A stretch of 55,697 bases of DNA from an uncultured Ruminococcus sp. (GCA_937902395.1 CALGTV010000011.1:1-55697), one strand, 5' to 3'. Shown: positions 32,767 through 40,915, counted from the first letter of the stretch. Notes: generated from the letters alone by a model not told the origin. Numbers and translations: made by a program.

Positions 32767-33594
32767 ATGAGTATTTTTATTTGTCCCGTATGCAGTGAAA
32801 AGCTTGAAATTTCGGGGAAATCATATATTTGTCCCAATCGTCATACCTTTGATATGGCGAAAAGCGGATATGTAAATTTGCTTCCTACCAATAATAGTGG
32901 CAGTGTTCACGGAGATAATAAACTTATGCTGAGGGCGCGTCGTGAATTCCTCGAAAAAGGGTACTATAAGCCACTTTGTAATGCTGTTTGCAGGACTGTT
33001 GCTAAATATTGTGATGAAAATTCTGTAATACTCGACGCAGGCTGTGGCGAGGGATATTATACAACGGCAGTCAAGGCAATATTTGACAAGTCAGAAGTTG
33101 CTGTGGAGATGTACGGAATTGACATCTCAAAAGATGCGGTGGATATGGCGGCAAAGCGTAAATGCGGCATAAATTTTGCTGCCGCAAGCGTGTTTCATAT
33201 CCCCGTGATGTCGAAAAGCTGTGATATTCTGCTGACGATGTTTGCGCCTTACTGCGGTGAGGAATATAGCCGTGTGCTGAAAAAAGACGGAATTATGATT
33301 ATGGCTATACCATCTGAAAATCATTTGTGGGAGTTGAAAAGTAAAATATACGACACACCTTACAAAAATGAGGTGAAGGAATATACGCTTGAAGGATTTG
33401 AATTTATTGGTGCGGAAAAGGTTAGCTTTACAATGAAAATCCCTGAAAATTCGGATATTATCAGCTTATTCTCCATGACACCATATTACTACAGAACTGG
33501 CAAAGTCGAACAGCAGAGGCTCAATAACTTGGAATTTCTCGAAACACAGGCAGATTTTGAGATTCTGACATACAAAAAAACAGCAAAGGAATGA
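32767..33594 (+). CDS. RlmA-type 23S rRNA (guanine-N1)-methyltransferase
   Basis: 275 residues. An N-terminal zinc finger (CPVCSEKLEISGKSYICPNRHTF: Cys-x2-Cys..Cys-x3-His) is followed by FDMAKSGYVNLL, a phrase typical of RlmA/TlrB, and a class I SAM fold (VILDAGCGEGYYTTAV, about 78-93). The expected reaction is m1G745 or m1G748 in 23S rRNA helix 35; which of the two cannot be said. Eight bases after the TrmK-Nif3 gene; part of an RNA-modification/translation-quality operon with rqcH. Confidence 0.85.
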   Translation: MSIFICPVCSEKLEISGKSYICPNRHTFDMAKSGYVNLLPTNNSGSVHGDNKLMLRARREFLEKGYYKPLCNAVCRTVAKYCDENSVILDAGCGEGYYTTAVKAIFDKSEVAVEMYGIDISKDAVDMAAKRKCGINFAAASVFHIPVMSKSCDILLTMFAPYCGEEYSRVLKKDGIMIMAIPSENHLWELKSKIYDTPYKNEVKEYTLEGFEFIGAEKVSFTMKIPENSDIISLFSMTPYYYRTGKVEQQRLNNLEFLETQADFEILTYKKTAKE

Positions 33595-33598
33595 TTTT

Positions 33599-35350
33599 AT
33601 GGCTCTGGACGGAGCGTTTCTCTACGCAGTAAAAAATGAACTTATGCAACTCATCGGCGGACGAGTTGAAAAAGTATTTCAACCCTCCCGTGAGGAAATT
33701 GTGATATCCCTCCGCACTAAACATGGGAGCAAAAAACTCTATATTTCAGCAAATGCTGGCAGTGCAAGAGTGCATATCACCGAAAATAAGCCTGACAATC
33801 CGCAGACGCCGCCAATGTTTTGTATGCTTATGCGTAAGCGTCTGGGAAACGGAAAACTCACGGATATCCGACAGGACGGGCTGGAGCGAATTCTCTTTTT
33901 CGATTTTGAATGTGTCAACGAATTGGGAGATATTGTGACGGTTACACTGGCTTGTGAAATTATGGGAAGATGTTCAAATCTGATTATTATTGATGAAAAC
34001 GGCAAGATAATCGACAGTATTAAACGAGTTGACGAAGAAATGTCTCGTGAAAGATTGGTACTTCCAGGTATGAAATACACGCTTCCTCCCCGTGACGATC
34101 GCCTGAATTTTATGATAGCTGAGCCAGAGAAGATTGTGGAAAGGCTGAAAGAAACAAATCCTGCAGAGCTTTCCAAGGCTTTGATACGTATTTTTGAAGG
34201 TATATCGCCGATTCTGGCGCGTGAATGGGCTTTTTTTGCAGGTCGTGGGGTATATCTGCAAAGTGATACAATTGACGGTGATTATCTCGACAGATTGCTG
34301 TATATCGTCAAAAAGACAGGTCAGCAGCTTACTTCAGGAGATTGCTATTATTCCGTTGCCAGTACTAAAGAGGGATTGCTGAAAGATTTCTCATTTATCA
34401 GATTAAGTCAATTTGGCAATTTGATGTACACAAAAGAATTAACGTCTGCGTCTGAATTACTTGACTATTTCTACACTGAACGAGATAGGGCTGCACGTAC
34501 GAAACAGCGTGCCAACGACCTTTTTAAACTTCTTGTGAATCTTACAGAGCGTACATCTCGCCGAATTCTTGCACAGCGTGAGGAACTTGCAACCTGCGCC
34601 GAAAAAGAGCATTTCAAGCTTTGCGGCGATATAATTTCCGCAAATATGTACTCCATGAAAAAAGGCGATTCTACGTTGACTGCCGATAATTTCTACGAAG
34701 AGGGATGTCCGAAAATTACAATTGAACTTGATACGCGGAAAACTCCCTCACAGAACGCTCAATATTACTACAACGAGTATAAAAAACGTGTAACAGCTGA
34801 AGGTATTCTTGCAGTGCAGATAGAAAAAGGCGAAGAAGAACTTCAATATCTGGACAGTGTATTCGATGCTCTGACACGCGCAGATACTGAAAATGATATT
34901 ATACAGCTGAGGCTTGAACTACGAGAACAGGGGTATCTGAAATATTCCGGAACAAAGGCGAAAACGCCAAAGGCCTTGCCTCCGCTGGAGTACAAATCAT
35001 CTGACGGCTACACAATTTTAGTTGGACGCAACAATCATCAGAATGACCAGCTTACAATGAAATTTGCTGAAAAATCAGATATCTGGCTGCACACACAGAC
35101 TATTACGGGTTCTCACGTCATCATAGTTACCGACGGTGAAACTCCACCTGATAAAACTATTGAGGAAGCCGCTGTGATTGCGGCATATAACAGTAAGGGT
35201 AGGGGAGGAAACCTTGTTCCGGTTGATTACTGTCTTGCAAAATATGTGAAAAAGCCCTCTGGTGCAAAGCCGGGAAAAGTAATTTTTACAAATTACAAAA
35301 CAGCATTTGTGAAGCCAGATGAAGAACTTGTTAATAAACTGAAAGTATAA
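33599..35350 (+). CDS. rqcH: RqcH/NFACT ribosome quality control protein
   Basis: 583 residues: NFACT-N (MALDGAFLYAVKNELMQLIGGRVEKVFQPSREEIV in pattern), a helix-hairpin-helix region, a coiled-coil middle (about 290-420, RAARTKQRANDLFKLL) and NFACT-R (SSDGYTILVGRNNHQNDQLTMK, then SDIWLHTQTITGSHVII). RqcH binds stalled 50S-peptidyl-tRNA complexes and recruits Ala-tRNA for C-terminal alanine tailing; older annotation is fibronectin-binding protein. The conserved Asp-Arg pair appears here as Glu-Arg in GLERILFF. Four bases after the RlmA-like gene stop. Confidence 0.93.
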   Translation: MALDGAFLYAVKNELMQLIGGRVEKVFQPSREEIVISLRTKHGSKKLYISANAGSARVHITENKPDNPQTPPMFCMLMRKRLGNGKLTDIRQDGLERILFFDFECVNELGDIVTVTLACEIMGRCSNLIIIDENGKIIDSIKRVDEEMSRERLVLPGMKYTLPPRDDRLNFMIAEPEKIVERLKETNPAELSKALIRIFEGISPILAREWAFFAGRGVYLQSDTIDGDYLDRLLYIVKKTGQQLTSGDCYYSVASTKEGLLKDFSFIRLSQFGNLMYTKELTSASELLDYFYTERDRAARTKQRANDLFKLLVNLTERTSRRILAQREELATCAEKEHFKLCGDIISANMYSMKKGDSTLTADNFYEEGCPKITIELDTRKTPSQNAQYYYNEYKKRVTAEGILAVQIEKGEEELQYLDSVFDALTRADTENDIIQLRLELREQGYLKYSGTKAKTPKALPPLEYKSSDGYTILVGRNNHQNDQLTMKFAEKSDIWLHTQTITGSHVIIVTDGETPPDKTIEEAAVIAAYNSKGRGGNLVPVDYCLAKYVKKPSGAKPGKVIFTNYKTAFVKPDEELVNKLKV

Positions 35351-35354
35351 TTGT

Positions 35355-35867
35355 ATGAAGTTAAATGAAGAATTTTTTAATAGAGATGCTCTTGATGTTG
35401 CTCCTGACCTTGTTGGAAAGATAATTGCACGAAAGCTTGATGACGGCACGATTCTTCGTGAGCGAATCGCGGAAACCGAGGTATATCGCGGCGAAGAGGA
35501 CTTGGGTTGTCATGCTTCAAAGGGACGAACTAAGCGCACAGAGATTTTATACGGCGAAAGCGGCATAATATACGTTTATCTCTGCTATGGTATGCATTGG
35601 CTGATGAATGTAATTACAGGTGAGCGTGAACAGCCTCAGGGCGTACTTTTCCGCTGTGGAACGCTGAAAAACGGCCCTGCAAAGCTTACAAAATATCTGC
35701 ACATTGACGGAAGCTTCAACGGCGAAAAAATTTATGGGAATGACCGTGTATGGATTGAGGATGACGGATTCAGACCAAAAATCAAAACAGCTCCAAGAGT
35801 TGGAATTGACTATGCAGGTGAGTACTGGAAAAATAAAGAATGGCGATATATTGCTGAAAAGGAGTGA
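35355..35867 (+). CDS. 3-methyladenine DNA glycosylase (AAG/MPG family), short form
   Basis: 170 residues; base excision of alkylated purines. Family blocks: FFNRDALDVAPDLVGKII, the catalytic Glu in AETEVYRGEEDLGCHAS, GRTKRTEILYGESGIIYVYLCYGMHWLMNV, and GPAKLTKYLHID. It is about 20-30 residues shorter than usual; the segment between PQGVLFR and GPAKL, normally containing a longer acidic/basic loop, is reduced. The catalytic core is intact so activity is likely. Four bases after rqcH. Confidence 0.88.
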   Translation: MKLNEEFFNRDALDVAPDLVGKIIARKLDDGTILRERIAETEVYRGEEDLGCHASKGRTKRTEILYGESGIIYVYLCYGMHWLMNVITGEREQPQGVLFRCGTLKNGPAKLTKYLHIDGSFNGEKIYGNDRVWIEDDGFRPKIKTAPRVGIDYAGEYWKNKEWRYIAEKE

Positions 35868-35870
35868 TTT

Positions 35871-36638
35871 ATGAATATTCGTGCTGTTGGCTGGAATTGT
35901 GTATATGACAGTGACTATTCCTTTTTTCAGCAATGCGAAAGAGGTGTTTTCCTGTTTTTTCTTTCGCGTTCTGAAATCTGTATCAGCGGCAAAATACTTC
36001 CCGAAAATACACTGGTGATTTTCGACGGAAATGTGGACATCGTCTATTCTGCTGTTGGGGATTGTCTTGTATGTGATTGGGTTTGCTTTGATACAGACAG
36101 CGAATCCGAAATGACAGATATTGCCGATATTGTGTATAATATTCCGATATTTCATGCGGATTGGCAGTTTATCAGTGACCTTATAAGGAATATCACAACG
36201 GAATTTTATTCGACAAACAGCCGCAGAATGAAAATTATCGACTTTATGATGAAAACGCTGCTTATCAAAGCCGCCGAAAACGGCTTCAACCGCGAAACCA
36301 TGCAGTCAGTCGCAGAACCACATTATAGCACGCTTATTGAACTGCGCGAGAGGATCTATCGAAACCCACAAATGAAGTGGAATGTGGACTCTATGGCGGC
36401 GGTTGTGAATATGTCACGCTCCTATTTTCAGCATATTTACCGCGAAATTTTCGGAGTGTCGTGTATGACCGACGTTATAAACGGCAAAATTGAGAAAGCC
36501 AAGGAAATTTTAAGCGAAACGGGCTGTACCGTGTCGCAGGTGGCGGCGATGTGCGGCTATGAAAATGACGAACATTTTATGCGGCAATTCAAAAAAATCG
36601 TTGGAGTAACTCCCACAGCATACAGAAAAAACAAGTGA
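35871..36638 (+). CDS. AraC-family transcriptional regulator
   Basis: 255 residues. An N-terminal beta-rich sensor part (LFFLSRSEICISGKILPENTLVIFDG), then the double helix-turn-helix domain (about 155-255): MKWNVDSMAAVVNMSRSYFQHIYREIFG and the second helix with VSQVAAMCGYENDEHFMRQFKKIVGVTPTAYRK, the AraC signature. Effector unknown. Three bases after the glycosylase gene; followed at once by a GNAT gene (stop and ribosome site overlap). Confidence 0.88.
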   Translation: MNIRAVGWNCVYDSDYSFFQQCERGVFLFFLSRSEICISGKILPENTLVIFDGNVDIVYSAVGDCLVCDWVCFDTDSESEMTDIADIVYNIPIFHADWQFISDLIRNITTEFYSTNSRRMKIIDFMMKTLLIKAAENGFNRETMQSVAEPHYSTLIELRERIYRNPQMKWNVDSMAAVVNMSRSYFQHIYREIFGVSCMTDVINGKIEKAKEILSETGCTVSQVAAMCGYENDEHFMRQFKKIVGVTPTAYRKNK

Positions 36639-36646
36639 GGTTCAAT

Positions 36647-37138
36647 ATGATTAGAAATTTTACAAAAGAAGATGCACAGGAAGTTTCAGACCTTGTTGCG
36701 TTGTCTCTCAGAACTACAAATATCAAGGACTATTCTGCGGAACGTATCGAAGCGGATGTTCTTGTTTTCAATGAACAATATCTCATTAAACGTATGAGCT
36801 GGACGAATGGCTATGTTTACTGCGACGGTGAGAAAATCGTGGGCTGTGTATTTATCGGGAATTATTGGGATAAAAAAGACGAGGCGTGTCTGTTTACATT
36901 TTTCGTTCACCCCGATTATCAGGGAAAAGGTATCGGCCGACAGCTTATAAATGCGGTGGAAAATGACGAGTATTTTCTCCGTTCTAAGCGAATTGAAATC
37001 CCTGCTTCAATTACTGCTGTTGAGTTTTACCGCAAATTCGGCTATGACTACAAAAACGGCATAACAGAGCCTGATAATGAACAGTTGGTGCGACTGGAGA
37101 AGTTCAGAAATGAAGCTATTATCTATGAGGTAAAATAA
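36647..37138 (+). CDS. GNAT-family N-acetyltransferase
   Basis: 163 residues from the ATG at 36647 (GTGAGG just upstream serves as ribosome site and also contains an alternative GTG). Acetyl-CoA loop DYQGKGIGRQLINAV (about 92-106) and terminal VEFYRKFGYDYKNG. The substrate is unknown. It starts eight bases after the AraC gene, so the regulator may control it. Confidence 0.83.
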   Translation: MIRNFTKEDAQEVSDLVALSLRTTNIKDYSAERIEADVLVFNEQYLIKRMSWTNGYVYCDGEKIVGCVFIGNYWDKKDEACLFTFFVHPDYQGKGIGRQLINAVENDEYFLRSKRIEIPASITAVEFYRKFGYDYKNGITEPDNEQLVRLEKFRNEAIIYEVK

Positions 37139-37139
37139 T

Positions 37140-37379
37140 ATGGCTAGAATGACGTGCTCATGTGGAGAGTTGCTCTCAAATTCGACTGTTCCTAATAATG
37201 TTGAACTTTTTGTTTACACAGGTGAAGAATGGGACGAAATCTTAAAATTTGATACTATTGAAACATGGAAAATTCCTGCTCCTAAATATGAAGTGTGGAA
37301 ATGTCCAAAATGCGAAAAAATTTATGTCTTTAAAGATGGCGATAATGAAGCTATAAAGGTATATGTTCCGGAAAAATAA
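37140..37379 (+). CDS. Small zinc-ribbon protein of unknown function
   Basis: 79 residues with CSCG near the start and CPKCEKIYVF near the end, a single zinc ribbon around a beta-rich middle. It begins one base after the GNAT stop, so it is the last gene of that operon. No further recognition. Just upstream of the promoter that opens the immunity-like island. Confidence 0.6.
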   Translation: MARMTCSCGELLSNSTVPNNVELFVYTGEEWDEILKFDTIETWKIPAPKYEVWKCPKCEKIYVFKDGDNEAIKVYVPEK

Positions 37380-37383
37380 ACAC

Positions 37384-37412
37384 TTGCAATTAAAAATGCA
37401 ATATGTTATAAT
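37384..37412 (+). promoter_or_regulatory. Strong promoter at the head of the toxin-remnant/immunity island
   Basis: TTGCAA (37384-37389), 17-base spacer, TATAAT (37407-37412), starting five bases after the previous stop codon. Its transcript begins about 25 bases before the broken Hint fragment. Confidence 0.65.
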
Positions 37413-37441
37413 ATTTATAAATTCGGACGACGGAATCAGCC

Positions 37442-37531
37442 TGTCACGAACTTTTTGAATCACCAATCAAGGTTTATAACTTTGAGATAGAGGATTTCCA
37501 TACTTATTTTGTCGGCGACATGATGGTAGAG
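37442..37531 (+). pseudogene. Remnant of a pretoxin Hint domain (C-terminal end)
   Basis: The frame at 37442 reads CHELFESPIKVYNFEIEDFH and goes on TYFVGDMMVE, the conserved end of the Hint (intein-like) domain that precedes the toxin tip in polymorphic toxins (usual form KVYNFEVEDxHTYFVG). There is no start codon or N-terminal part, and the expected closing VHN is lost. After 37531 the frame runs to a stop within 45 bases, while a +1 frame continues as CHLDQSGNLKAKYN into the next gene, consistent with a frameshift or recombination scar. Confidence 0.75.
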
Positions 37532-37590
37532 TGTGTCATCTTGATCAGAGTGGTAATTTAAAAGCAAAATATAATAAGGATGTGTATTTA

Positions 37591-37947
37591 ATGAAGAAAA
37601 ACAGAATTGTAATTTTTAAGGAATTTTTAAATGAATTAAGAGAAGTTTATTTAAAAAATGGCGAAGACGGTTTGATGAAGGATTATGACTGGGCTGTATA
37701 TTTTTCAGATGATATGATTGAAAGTGAATCATCTTGTTGCGTTGCTGATGATGTTACAGTTGATGATGATGACGAAGAAATTTATTCTGAATTTGCCATA
37801 AATAATGGTATGGAATATGTTGTTTATGGTGAGATAATCTGTGATGTACTTGCAAATTGTTTTATGCAGAATTCAAATTGTGAAGTGTCAGAAATGGTCG
37901 ATGCAATTAATTATTATTTGGAATATGATAATTACATGGACTTATAA
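37591..37947 (+). CDS. Putative immunity protein, acidic (unknown family)
   Basis: 118 residues from ATG 37591 with AAGGA 10 bases upstream (a longer frame reaches back into the Hint scar and is rejected). Acidic, with an Asp/Glu run (VDDDDEEIYSEFAINNGMEYVVYGE) and two adjacent cysteines. It has the size, acidity and position (directly after a toxin end) of polymorphic-toxin immunity proteins; it resembles the small W-x-V-Y-F-S..EFAxxNGMxY family often found there. Function is inferred from context. Confidence 0.55.
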   Translation: MKKNRIVIFKEFLNELREVYLKNGEDGLMKDYDWAVYFSDDMIESESSCCVADDVTVDDDDEEIYSEFAINNGMEYVVYGEIICDVLANCFMQNSNCEVSEMVDAINYYLEYDNYMDL

Positions 37948-37973
37948 AAATGTTAGTTTAACAATTAGGAATA

Positions 37974-38110
37974 CAAGTACAAGAATCTGTATTTGCTATT
38001 TGACGGTTAAAACACTTCAAATGTTGTTAGTTAGAAGATATGTTCATGATTGCACATTGGGTGGATTTGCTCATACAGGTGGTGCATCTGTTGTTAAAAA
38101 TAGAAAATAG
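37974..38110 (+). pseudogene. Possible second toxin-tip remnant
   Basis: No start codon with a ribosome site. The frame ending at 38110 closes with HDCTLGGFAHTGGASVVKNR. The His/Gly-rich end looks like the C-terminal few residues of a secreted enzyme or toxin rather than random sequence, and it sits where a toxin tip would be expected: just before an immunity gene. Weak evidence; it could be non-coding filler. Confidence 0.3.
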
Positions 38111-38121
38111 GAGATGTTATT

Positions 38122-38592
38122 ATGAAGTTTTATGATTCAGGAGATGTTTTAACAGACGATATGATTGCACAATTTGAAAATGATTTAAATTTATCATTAC
38201 CATCAGACTATAAAAGTTTTATGCTAAAAGTGAATGGTGGAACTCCGGAAGATGATTGGATGTTTAGTTTTATGGATTCTGCTAATGGTGAATTGAACAA
38301 TTCTGATTTGCGGGAATTATTTGTGTTTTATAACGAAGTAAATGATAATTATGATGATATTATTCGTATATATAAAAGTATGGTTAGTGAAAAGCTTATA
38401 TCACCTTTGTATTTTCCTATAGGTGATGATTCCGGTGGAAATCCAATTTGTATCAATTTATCGGACGATGAATATGGAGCTGTAGTTTATTGTGACCATG
38501 AACTTGAAAATGCGGATACAGGGTTCCTTTTAGCGAGTAAAATAGCAAATAGCTTTACAGATTTTTTAGAATTATTATGCCCTCTTGAATAA
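38122..38592 (+). CDS. SMI1/KNR4-family immunity protein
   Basis: 156 residues. The pattern LTDDMIAQFENDLNLSLPSDYKSFMLKVNGG, later YFPIGDDSGGNPICINL and GAVVYCDHE, is the SMI1/KNR4 (SUKH) superfamily, one of the commonest immunity folds for polymorphic toxins and contact-dependent inhibition. The cognate toxin is absent. Ribosome site AGGAGATG before ATG. The stop codon is immediately followed by another broken Hint end. Confidence 0.83.
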   Translation: MKFYDSGDVLTDDMIAQFENDLNLSLPSDYKSFMLKVNGGTPEDDWMFSFMDSANGELNNSDLRELFVFYNEVNDNYDDIIRIYKSMVSEKLISPLYFPIGDDSGGNPICINLSDDEYGAVVYCDHELENADTGFLLASKIANSFTDFLELLCPLE

Positions 38593-38669
38593 TATTTGTT
38601 GGCGAATCTTCTGTGCCTGTGCATAATGAGTGGGAAACTAATAACAGTACACCGTTTGAAGAACCGTAA
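38592..38669 (+). pseudogene. Third toxin remnant: Hint end with VPVHN motif plus short tip
   Basis: The frame at 38592 reads IFVGESSVPVHNEWETNNST then PFEEP and stop at 38667-38669. FVGExxVPVHN is the hallmark end of the pretoxin Hint domain, after which the toxin tip begins. Here only 13 residues follow. The fragment begins exactly at the stop codon of the SMI1 gene, so an earlier toxin was cut there. Confidence 0.7.
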
Positions 38670-38765
38670 TGAAGTAATAATATTGTTTTAATAGGTTGTA
38701 AGAAATGAATTTTTATATTGGAAATAGTTTAGATGAAATAAATTAGTGGATTTGCGGAGGTATAT

Positions 38766-39293
38766 ATGATTAACGGTATAATTTTTCAAAGGATTGGAAA
38801 AAGCGGATATAAGGGCGTGGAAGGTGATAACTGGTATTTAAATGACATCTATCCTTCGACAATAGGGAAATATCACGATGAATATATTGAGAAGTCTTGG
38901 TGTGAGGTTGATTGGGTTGATGTATGCAATAACGAGGAATTTATAGAAGAATATATTCGTTTATCGAAAGAAAATAACATCAATTTCCGAATAATATTAT
39001 GTCAGACTAATCAAAATAATCCAAGAGTGGATGTTAGATATAAGAAAATAAGCTTTTTAGGCTATGATTATGCTTATTCTGGTGGAAGTTATTATTCTGC
39101 AGTTTATAGCGATCTCTTTTGTGGAAAGCTAAACGGATTTTCAGAAATAGAACTTAATAAAAATGGTTTGATAAAAACCAGAAGCGATTTAAAAAGATTT
39201 ATAGATATCAGAAATAAAATTGAACCAAAAGAAAATACGCTTGAAAAAGGAGATTTTATCGAATACAAATTATTTCAAATTAATCTCCTGTAA
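38766..39293 (+). CDS. Putative immunity protein (unknown family)
   Basis: 175 residues, soluble, rich in Tyr, Asn and Ile. ATG 38766 with GCGGAGG five bases upstream. Visible features: a WCEVDWVD acidic-aromatic patch and GYDYAYSGGSYYSAVYSDL. No family recognised. Low GC like its neighbours. Called immunity-like only because of its place directly after a toxin remnant and its size. Confidence 0.5.
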   Translation: MINGIIFQRIGKSGYKGVEGDNWYLNDIYPSTIGKYHDEYIEKSWCEVDWVDVCNNEEFIEEYIRLSKENNINFRIILCQTNQNNPRVDVRYKKISFLGYDYAYSGGSYYSAVYSDLFCGKLNGFSEIELNKNGLIKTRSDLKRFIDIRNKIEPKENTLEKGDFIEYKLFQINLL

Positions 39294-39345
39294 TGTGATA
39301 TTATCTATAGCTGTTAGTGTGGTAATTACTGTAATGGAGGAAATT

Positions 39346-39777
39346 ATGGATAGAACATTAGATGAAGTGTTATCTGTTGCTAAAGAAATGAATTTAACGG
39401 TGTCGGTTTTATCTTCTGATGAGGTTGAGCATAAAATAGAAATGATTTATGAAAAATATATTATCAAAAATCTAAAGACTACATTTCTATGGGAAGATAT
39501 GGCAGATGCAGAGTTTATTAATGATAGTGATGGTTGGAGTTATATTGATAGTTTTGTTGGCAAAAATCATTGTTTATTGATGTTTGAGGAATTTAAAAAA
39601 TGGTTTATTGTAGAAGTGCATTCGGGAAAAGATTTGAAAATATTACTCGAAGAAACATCTTCCTTTGAATTCTATGTCTTTGATGAAATTTTATCATATT
39701 TAATATGTTTTAGTCATCACGATCAGCTTATAGGATGCGGAAAAGCTAAAACGTGGATAAAAACATTAAAGAAATAA
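39346..39777 (+). CDS. Putative immunity protein (unknown family)
   Basis: 143 residues from ATG 39346 with GGAGG five bases upstream; an in-frame ATG at 39334 lies before the site and is rejected. Mixed alpha/beta, with FYVFDEILSYLICFSHHDQLIGCG near the end: a paired His and a hydrophobic closing motif I have a sense of seeing in small immunity-type proteins, but cannot name with certainty. No toxin fragment is visible in the 52-base spacer before it. Confidence 0.5.
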   Translation: MDRTLDEVLSVAKEMNLTVSVLSSDEVEHKIEMIYEKYIIKNLKTTFLWEDMADAEFINDSDGWSYIDSFVGKNHCLLMFEEFKKWFIVEVHSGKDLKILLEETSSFEFYVFDEILSYLICFSHHDQLIGCGKAKTWIKTLKK

Positions 39778-39791
39778 GAGGTGAAAAAATA

Positions 39792-40181
39792 ATGCATCCA
39801 TATGAGTTGCAAATATCAGAGGAAATGAATGGAATTGCAGGAAAGGATATATATAATAATATTAGTGATATATATTCTTTGGATTCTGATAAAATTGAAG
39901 CGTTGATCAAACTTCTTTTAGAATATGCATGTTGGGCTACAAATCATTTGCTTATTACTATTTCCAGAAATTTTTTATCTGCAATTGATAGCAAATTATT
40001 GTTAAATTATGTTTATGATTTAGCAAGTGTTTGTATTGATTTTAATGATGAATGGGAGAGCCGAAGATTTATGGAACTGTCAAAAATCATTTCTGATGAA
40101 ATGCTAAATTGGGCAATTACACAAGCTAAATGTTCAAATAACGTGGAAGTTATAGAAGCAATTAGCGATTATGAAAACTAG
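39792..40181 (+). CDS. Putative all-helical immunity-like protein
   Basis: 129 residues from ATG 39792 (GAGGTG site at 39779-39784; the longer frame overlaps the previous gene). Predicted nearly all alpha-helical, Ile/Leu/Asp rich, with two conserved-looking tryptophans. No family recognised. Starts 14 bases after the previous stop, so the two are co-transcribed. Ends before a terminator. Confidence 0.5.
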   Translation: MHPYELQISEEMNGIAGKDIYNNISDIYSLDSDKIEALIKLLLEYACWATNHLLITISRNFLSAIDSKLLLNYVYDLASVCIDFNDEWESRRFMELSKIISDEMLNWAITQAKCSNNVEVIEAISDYEN

Positions 40182-40243
40182 TTTTATAATTAGTTTTTGA
40201 ATTGTTTTAGTTGGTTGTGGATTATGTAACTAATTTTAATTTC

Positions 40244-40266
40244 TGCGGTCAGCAACCCTGACCGCA
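40244..40266 (+). terminator. Terminator of the immunity-like operon
   Basis: Stem TGCGGTCAG/CTGACCGCA (perfect 9 bp), loop CAACC, followed by TTTTAG. Confidence 0.8.
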
Positions 40267-40294
40267 TTTTAGCACATAATCCCATTTCAACCAT

Positions 40295-40361
40295 AGGCAA
40301 AAAATTTTCCTCCGTTATTGACAAACCTCGACAAATATAGTATAATAAGTCAGTACCTTAT
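40295..40361 (+). repeat. Near copy of the metK promoter region
   Basis: AGGCAAAAAATTTTCC...GTACCTTATA here matches 40852-40920 over about 67-69 bases with roughly 85 percent identity, including both promoter boxes and GTACCTTAT at the transcription start. The S-box sequence follows only the second copy. Confidence 0.75.
40318..40346 (+). promoter_or_regulatory. Promoter of the 40391 gene
   Basis: TTGACA (40318-40323), 17-base spacer, TATAAT (40341-40346): perfect consensus, in the duplicated metK promoter segment. Confidence 0.8.
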
Positions 40362-40390
40362 AAATATAAAAAATAATTAAGGAAGTAAAT

Positions 40391-40795
40391 ATGATAACTA
40401 TTCAGATTGATGCTAACTTAGTACATGATGAAAATGGAGAGATTTATTTATCGACAGCTATTGCTGAGTATTTTAACTTATGTGATGGTGAAAAAGTTTT
40501 AGCCTATGAAGGCAATGAAATTTGGAATGCAATTATCCATAGGTTCGTCTTGGGAAATAAAGAATTGTGGTATGTAGAATTATGCGATTTGTTTGGAACA
40601 ATGAATCAATATCAGGAAGAATGGAATAATATTGGATATCAAAACGGATATTGTACTGGTGCAGAAATTGAAAAATCCAAAATAATTCAACGTATGATTT
40701 CTAATGGCTATTGCATTGACGAGATAGAAAAAGTGATCAACTTGAATGAAGAATTAAAGGAAAGAGTTAAAAAACTGCTACAAGGTAATATATAA
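40391..40795 (+). CDS. Small protein of unknown function behind a duplicated metK promoter
   Basis: 134 residues, acidic, soluble. N-terminal beta part (MITIQIDANLVHDENGEIYLS) and a helical C-terminus ending ELKERVKKLLQGN. No family recognised. Low GC, like the island before it, so it probably belongs to the same acquired set. It has its own perfect promoter and terminator, and a weak ribosome site (AAGGAAG). Confidence 0.5.
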   Translation: MITIQIDANLVHDENGEIYLSTAIAEYFNLCDGEKVLAYEGNEIWNAIIHRFVLGNKELWYVELCDLFGTMNQYQEEWNNIGYQNGYCTGAEIEKSKIIQRMISNGYCIDEIEKVINLNEELKERVKKLLQGNI

Positions 40796-40806
40796 TTCCA
40801 CGTTAC

Positions 40807-40839
40807 AGCCGAGGTTGAGGTAATTTCAAAGCCTCGGCT
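40807..40839 (+). terminator. Terminator of the 40391 gene
   Basis: Stem AGCCGAGG/CCTCGGCT with a 17-base loop, followed by TTTTTTTC. Confidence 0.8.
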
Positions 40840-40876
40840 TTTTTTCTTTGCAGGCAAGAAATTTTCCCTCCCGCTA

Positions 40877-40905
40877 TTGACATTCCCCGACAAATATAGT
40901 ATAAT
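40877..40905 (+). promoter_or_regulatory. Promoter of metK
   Basis: TTGACA (40877-40882), 17-base spacer, TATAAT (40900-40905). Confidence 0.85.
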
Positions 40906-40915
40906 AAATGCGTAC

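Noticed and set aside
40295..40390. Second SAM riboswitch after the duplicated metK promoter
   Set aside because: Only the promoter block is copied; the S-box core (GAAGCCCGGCAACC and GGTGCC) is absent after 40361.
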